A DNA stretch of 64,000 bases from Aquanectria penicillioides (lineage: Eukaryota > Ascomycota > Sordariomycetes > Hypocreales > Nectriaceae): the NCBI GenBank assembly GCA_003415625.1, contig PYIU01000003.1, forward strand, positions 1,178,001 through 1,242,000. The letters are read 5' to 3'. Positions within the stretch are counted from its first letter, which is position 1. Each line of letters starts with the position of its first letter. The translations under genes and the position numbers were made by a program. The notes under the pieces were generated by a model, which made no database searches, was not told the DNA's origin, and saw only the letters and a program-made list of their open reading frames with translations. This document shows positions 59,227-64,000 of the stretch, piece by piece.

Positions 59227-59895
59227 GATGAACAATGTTTGATAGGATTGTCTCTCCTAGACCTGAATGAGGTGGTGTATTGGATGAGAGACAGAACGGA
59301 TCTCTTGACGTCTTCCAAAAGGCAAAAGGAAACCGGTGGGGGATGAGCTCGGCTTTATGTACACGTTCAACAAGCTTTGGAGGATGGGGGCGCTTAGACG
59401 GAAGGGGGAGGGAGAGGGAAGATTCGCCCAGCATCAAACCTGGGCAAGGCAAGGAGCTTCCCTTGGTGCTACCTTGGGGGCCCTGTGCATCTACGCAGGA
59501 CCTGGAATACCCAACCACATGGATCTGGTTCTAGAATTGGTCTTGGATGGTGGCGTCGTAGCGTCCCTAATCGTTGCACCCGAGGTTCCATGAGTTGGAT
59601 GGAGTGCAGGAGGGCCGCCCATGGGCCCGGCTTGGCTTGATTCATGGTGTGTTAGACGGAGGCAGACAATTGTGGGTGTGAGACCGGGGAGCCTTGACGG
59701 GTGTGACCATGGACCGGGGGGGCGCGATGTCGACGCATGCCTCGTGTCTCTGTCTGTGTCTCTCTGGCTATGTCGAGTCTATCTCTGGATGTGGATGTAC
59801 TATGGGGCCTGCGGACAGACTGGCCCGGGGCAATTTTTTGGTCACTGAGCGTATCAGGGTGGGGATCCGTCTCAATGCCGCCTAGGGTGGGAGGG

Positions 59896-60341
59896 GATAA
59901 GCAATCAACGGACGTGGCTTCGTTGCTATCTCGGTGCCGCTCCCCATGAGCAGGCTAGTGTAGCTCAGCCGTCTCGGCATGAGCGAAGCGCGTTCGAGGC
60001 GAGGGTTGGCTATGAACGAAGATGTTCGAGAGCCTTGTCTGGAAGCCCACTCTTTCTGGCCTGCTCATGGGTTCGTCGACTTTGCCGGTCATGTTCGTGA
60101 TCCACAATGCCGGTCAAATGCGACGACTGTTAGATGGTGCCGGTAGGTTAGGTGGCTACCGGGTGCTCCTCCCGGTCCACATAGACAATAGTAAATTGTT
60201 TCTATCGATGGTTAACAACGGTTTGTCATGAAGAGAGCTTATCGCCCCTCTCTAGAGAAAATTGTTGGTGTTGAGAGGGATATGATAGTGGACAGATGGC
60301 AAATGTGATGAAACCCGTATCAGTTGCTCTCGTGTCTTATC
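59896..60341. promoter_or_regulatory. Candidate GATA-factor sites upstream of the permease
   Basis: GATAAG is at 59896-59901, and its complement CTTATC is at 60238-60243 and 60336-60341, 0.7-1.1 kb upstream of the permease start. In fungi AreA-type GATA factors use such sites to control nitrogen transport genes. Six-base sites occur often by chance, so this is weak. Confidence 0.25.
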
Positions 60342-62600
60342 ACATACCTACCAGTGGGTGTGCGTGTGCCAATTTACTATGCCCAGGTAAAAGGTGTTTA
60401 CGGTACCAGTACCATTGTTTCCCGTGTGTGGGTGTCGCACACTGTCGTACAGTGTAGCTCGCAACACACGGCCATAGCACATCGCATTCCACATTATGTG
60501 TGCACCCAGTGAAATCGGGCGGAACTTTGTCTCAGGTTCCCCCGGTGAATTTCCCAAAGCCCATTCATTGAGGAGGGAGGGGTGGTGGAAGACAAGGTCG
60601 ATTCTTCCTTGCATGGCCCATCAGCTTCTTGCATGCGTAGTACCATTTTGCTACAGAATAAGCCCAGGGTATGGCTCGTCCTACAAGGGGCCGGAAGAGT
60701 GAGTAGGTAAGATGGTTTCTACAGGGTTGAGCGTCCCGCACGGTGGTGCCGCAGCCGCCGGCGCCGCCATCAAGCCTTCGAGTCGCAGTGCCGTTGCGCT
60801 GTTGTGTTGTCTGAGAACACCCGTACGACCGCCCCGAAAACGGGAGGAATGCGCCGCTGCATATGTTCCCTACCGCGAGGCGTTGTGCACGTCGACATCC
60901 AACGTGCTATTATTGTCATCTGAATCATACCCCAATCCGGCGTCTCCTCCATTGCAGACTAGTCCAGCCCAGCGAAAGCAGCTTCCAAACTGAGGCAAAC
61001 GGTAGTCTGATGTCAGAAGCTCGATCCCTCGAGGGGGAGCGGATTGGTTCTGGGGAGCCAAACCATAGGTTGGGTGGGACGACAGATTAGCTCTCGGCGG
61101 GATTTGGACCGCTAGTCCTGCTGCACGGCGGGCTTGGCGTTGCTGGCTGACGCTTCTCATGCGGGAACATGGGGCATGGGGATTGGTGATGACGATGATG
61201 AATGATCAATGGTAATAGAGGCTTTGGATGTTGGTGTAAGGTAGGCAGGCAACTACCCAGGCAAAAGAGAGCTCTGGCATTGGGAAGGGAAGGTGGGATA
61301 CCCACCTGGTAAGCATGGTAGGCAAGGAACGGATCAAAGCAGGGCAGGGATGCGACGAGATTATTGCCATCAACCCCCCCCCCCGGTGAGAAGTATAATT
61401 CCATCACACCAGCGAGGATCCCAGCAAGAACCAATGGCCCATGTTGATTCTATCTGGATGCTGCACTCGAGGCTTTCCCACGTCGACGACGACGATAAGC
61501 AAACTGGGCTGGATCGGGAAGGTCTTCCAGCTGCGCAGATGTTGATTGTCCCGTTGTGCGAGTCGCCTCGCTCCCGGCGCTGCCGTTTTGCACATCCAGC
61601 CGCAAGCCGCTGATGGCGAAGACTCGACCCTTCATACGGTTTGGGTTCAGTTGGTGTTCTCTGAGGGGGGCGGGGTGGGCATGCTCTGGAGATGTCTGGG
61701 GCCCTTTTGGAGCCTTTTTGGGGGGGCCCTTTTGGGCGTGGCAATCTCAACTGCCACCCTCGCCCCCCTCGAAAACAAGAGTCGCGTGGGCCCTGCCTGT
61801 GCCTTTTACATCCGCCCCGGTCCCAGGCGATATGCGCTGCGGTTTCGCCGCAAGCAACGCCAGTAGATGAGGGGAAACTGTTTTTCCCTGCCGTTGCGAA
61901 GACCAACAGCCAGCTTGGCCAAGATAGAGTCAAACGCTGTTCCAAGATCAAACTATGTGCCTTGCAGGCCAAGACACTTGGCATCTCTTGAGCTCCCGTC
62001 TCGGCGATCTGCCAAGCTGTCTGTATGCCCTGTGTCTCCGCTGCCACGGTTGCTGGCTGGGCAATGAAATGGCACGCCTGGCACGGTAGCTAGATTGCTC
62101 AGCACGGTGTGGTGCGGTGCGATGCGGCATCGAGGCATGATCTGCAAAGCCACCTCCATCAATTTTGACACAAACCATGGCCATTTGGGCTCATCGCTTT
62201 CAGCAACGCCATGATCGAACGCCGCCATCGCCCTCGGCTTCCCCACACGCCCAAAACGCCCAAGTCAGCCGCCCGACCTGCACCCTCCCTCCTCTCCCCT
62301 CGCCCTCTTCTCATGGCTGGATCCAGGCGACTTTAGCCCAAGCCCCACGACGACTCGAGCCTCCAACAGTGGCCCCCGAAAAGTGGTGCGCGAGTGGGCC
62401 CTGCTGGAAGGGAATTTCACCGGTAGCTTCTGCGCTAGAAGGCTTCTAGACTTACAACCGTGCCACCCGGCTGACCACTGTGCAGGGAAGTGTTATCGTA
62501 CCCAAGTACCGCTTGATTGGTGCCTGGACCGGAGAGATAACCTGAGTGGATGCCTCTGATCTAGGTAGAAGCCCTGCTCCGGAACCTTGGTTTGACGACA

Positions 62601-62620
62601 GGGGGGGGGGGGGGGGGGGG
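62601..62620. repeat. Poly-G run of 20
   Basis: Twenty consecutive G on the plus strand in a non-coding context. Its true length is uncertain because such runs are hard to sequence. Confidence 0.8.
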
Positions 62621-64000
62621 CCGTTGGTGGTCGTAACGGTCGTGTCCTCTCGTTGGTTGTGGCGTTTCTTTTGGGAGGGGCATCCTAGTGGTGGCACACG
62701 CTTGCAGTCGCCCTCCTCCTCATCCCTCTCTTTGCTCCGTGAGAGATAGGTACGCCACCCACTGGGATTACGCTTCCCATAGCCTGCGCAGTGCCGCGCC
62801 ATTTCCGATTGGCGCCATGCCGGAGAGACACACTCTTCAAGGACATATCTTCGGCGACGCCTTGATTGGACCGTTGAGCCAGGTGGCGGCTGCGAGCGGC
62901 AGGCGGTAGCAAGCGAATGACCCAAACCACCACCTGTTCGACGATGCAGTACATGCCATCCCCATGTCCCTATGCCGCTGCCGTTGCCGTCCCATGCTAT
63001 GTCCTGCTTTGGCGTGCTTTGTTCCCTGGTCACCTCGCCGTTTCATTCAAACAAGAGGCTGCCCCCCCCCTTTTTGTCCCTCCGCTCCCCTCAATGCCCG
63101 ATACCGAGACATGTACATTCAGTGCAGCCTCTCACCACCAAATCTCTCCTCGCGGTTGATATGGCCAAGCCTTGGCTGTTGAGGCTTAAAATTTCTGGGC
63201 GAACACTTGGCTTCTCTGGGGTTCCGACTGCAAGATCCTTAATCAGGTCCGAGCCTCAAGATGACTCCATCGAATCTCAAGATAGCAAGATATCCCCAGA
63301 CTTTTGCACGAAACTTGCAGTTGTTATTACGAGACAGAATCCACCCCCAGAATATTCACACGGGCAGCCAGATCGCGGTATGCCCACTCTCGTGTCCAGG
63401 TGTCGGTCAACGCCCGTTCACCACGCGCACAAGGATGATGTGGGACGTAGACCACCAGCAAGCCAACGCGAAGAACCGCGAAAAGCCGTGCCTCCTATGC
63501 TCGCTTCACCTGCGGATGTGTTGCGTGTGCCTCTCCCCAAGTTACTTCCCATCTCGTCTGTCCACCTGCTTCTCTCACTTACGGCCGGGGCGAACGGAAT
63601 GAGCACAGAGTACGAGTACGGTACGTAATCCCACAGAGGCGATGACTCCAATTATTAGTCTTGCCGCACTAGCTCCAAAAGAGAAGGTGGTTAGACGCCC
63701 ATCGGTGCGGAGAAGCATCCTCATACGCTGCACTCCACTTCGGAGCCAAGGATGCCGGCGGGGAGTCGAAAAGGCTTGTTCTCAGCTCTCCCTGGCACCA
63801 TCCCCATAGCCATGGCATGACCCAAGCAACCAAGCTTCAAGCCCAAGATCCAGCACCGGATCCACACAAGTGTGATCGCCGTCTATCCCTGCAGCCTCTA
63901 CTTGCAACCGGGGCCAGGTCGTTTCCAACTTGGAATTGTCCGTTGCAGGATAGCGTCAAGCTTTGGCCTCATCAGTTGTTGCGGATATCATCGCTTTTGC

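Larger units (their letters stand above)
59227..64000. other. 4.8 kb region without a recognisable gene
   Basis: The left part is the permease promoter. Open frames further on are biased in composition and show no family motif. G-runs occur near 61381-61386 (as C on the plus strand) and at 62601-62620. The promoter of a gene beyond the right edge could lie near 63600-64000. Confidence 0.45.

Noticed and set aside
59950..60015. A tRNA-like pair of motifs (TAGCTCAG and GTTCGAGG)
   Set aside because: The spacing is too short and no acceptor or T-stem pairing can be drawn.
62972..63628. A long plus-strand open frame of 218 codons
   Set aside because: Composition is Pro/Ser-biased, no motif is recognisable, it has no intron support and it overlaps other equally weak frames.

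Overview
The window is nuclear DNA of a filamentous ascomycete. The evidence is short introns (about 50-75 bp) with GTRWGT-type donors and CTRAY branch sites, fungal-specific families (Zn2Cys6 regulator, HeLo domain, GH5 endo-1,6-glucanase, YAT amino acid permease), and gene-poor stretches dotted with TAGGTAGGT-type palindromes. It looks like a Sordariomycete, perhaps Hypocreales; I cannot name the genus. No rRNA, tRNA, CRISPR array or intact transposon was found.

Layout. 0-4 kb: the 3' end of a secreted endo-1,6-beta-glucanase gene, two orphan 3' exons of an unidentified gene, and an ABCG half-transporter. 5.9-8.4 kb: a Zn2Cys6 transcription factor. After a 5 kb gene-free stretch, 13.3-16.1 kb holds a HeLo-pseudokinase cell-death-type gene converging on a tiny CYSTM-type gene with three short exons. 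18.2-28.3 kb is a housekeeping block: an Ark1/Prk1-type kinase, the MAK11 ribosome-biogenesis WD40 protein, an INSIG-type sterol-sensor partner and a small unknown. A 5.8 kb microsatellite-rich gene desert follows. 34-46.5 kb: a LON/RING protein, two disordered proteins flanking dephospho-CoA kinase, an unknown gene split by a TAG codon, and TIM23. 49-55 kb: a PQ-loop vacuolar transporter, the NADH pyrophosphatase NPY1 and a second disrupted unknown gene. 57.3-59.2 kb: an amino acid permease containing an apparent 3-nucleotide exon. The last 4.8 kb shows no gene.

The genes do not form a biosynthetic cluster; most are independent housekeeping or transport genes, each with its own promoter. Two features stand out. 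The HeLo plus pseudokinase protein has the same two-part design as animal MLKL. The permease gene needs a 3-nt micro-exon to encode a conserved Gly-Tyr pair. Four genes (ABCG, HeLo-pseudokinase, TIM23, and the unknown at 54.3-55.0 kb) are each broken by one single-base indel next to a G/C run. Because TIM23 is essential, at least some of these are more likely sequence errors than biology. Two unknown genes also carry an in-frame TAG.

All gene models come from reading the sequence by eye. Splice sites were checked for phase, but no database or transcript evidence was available.
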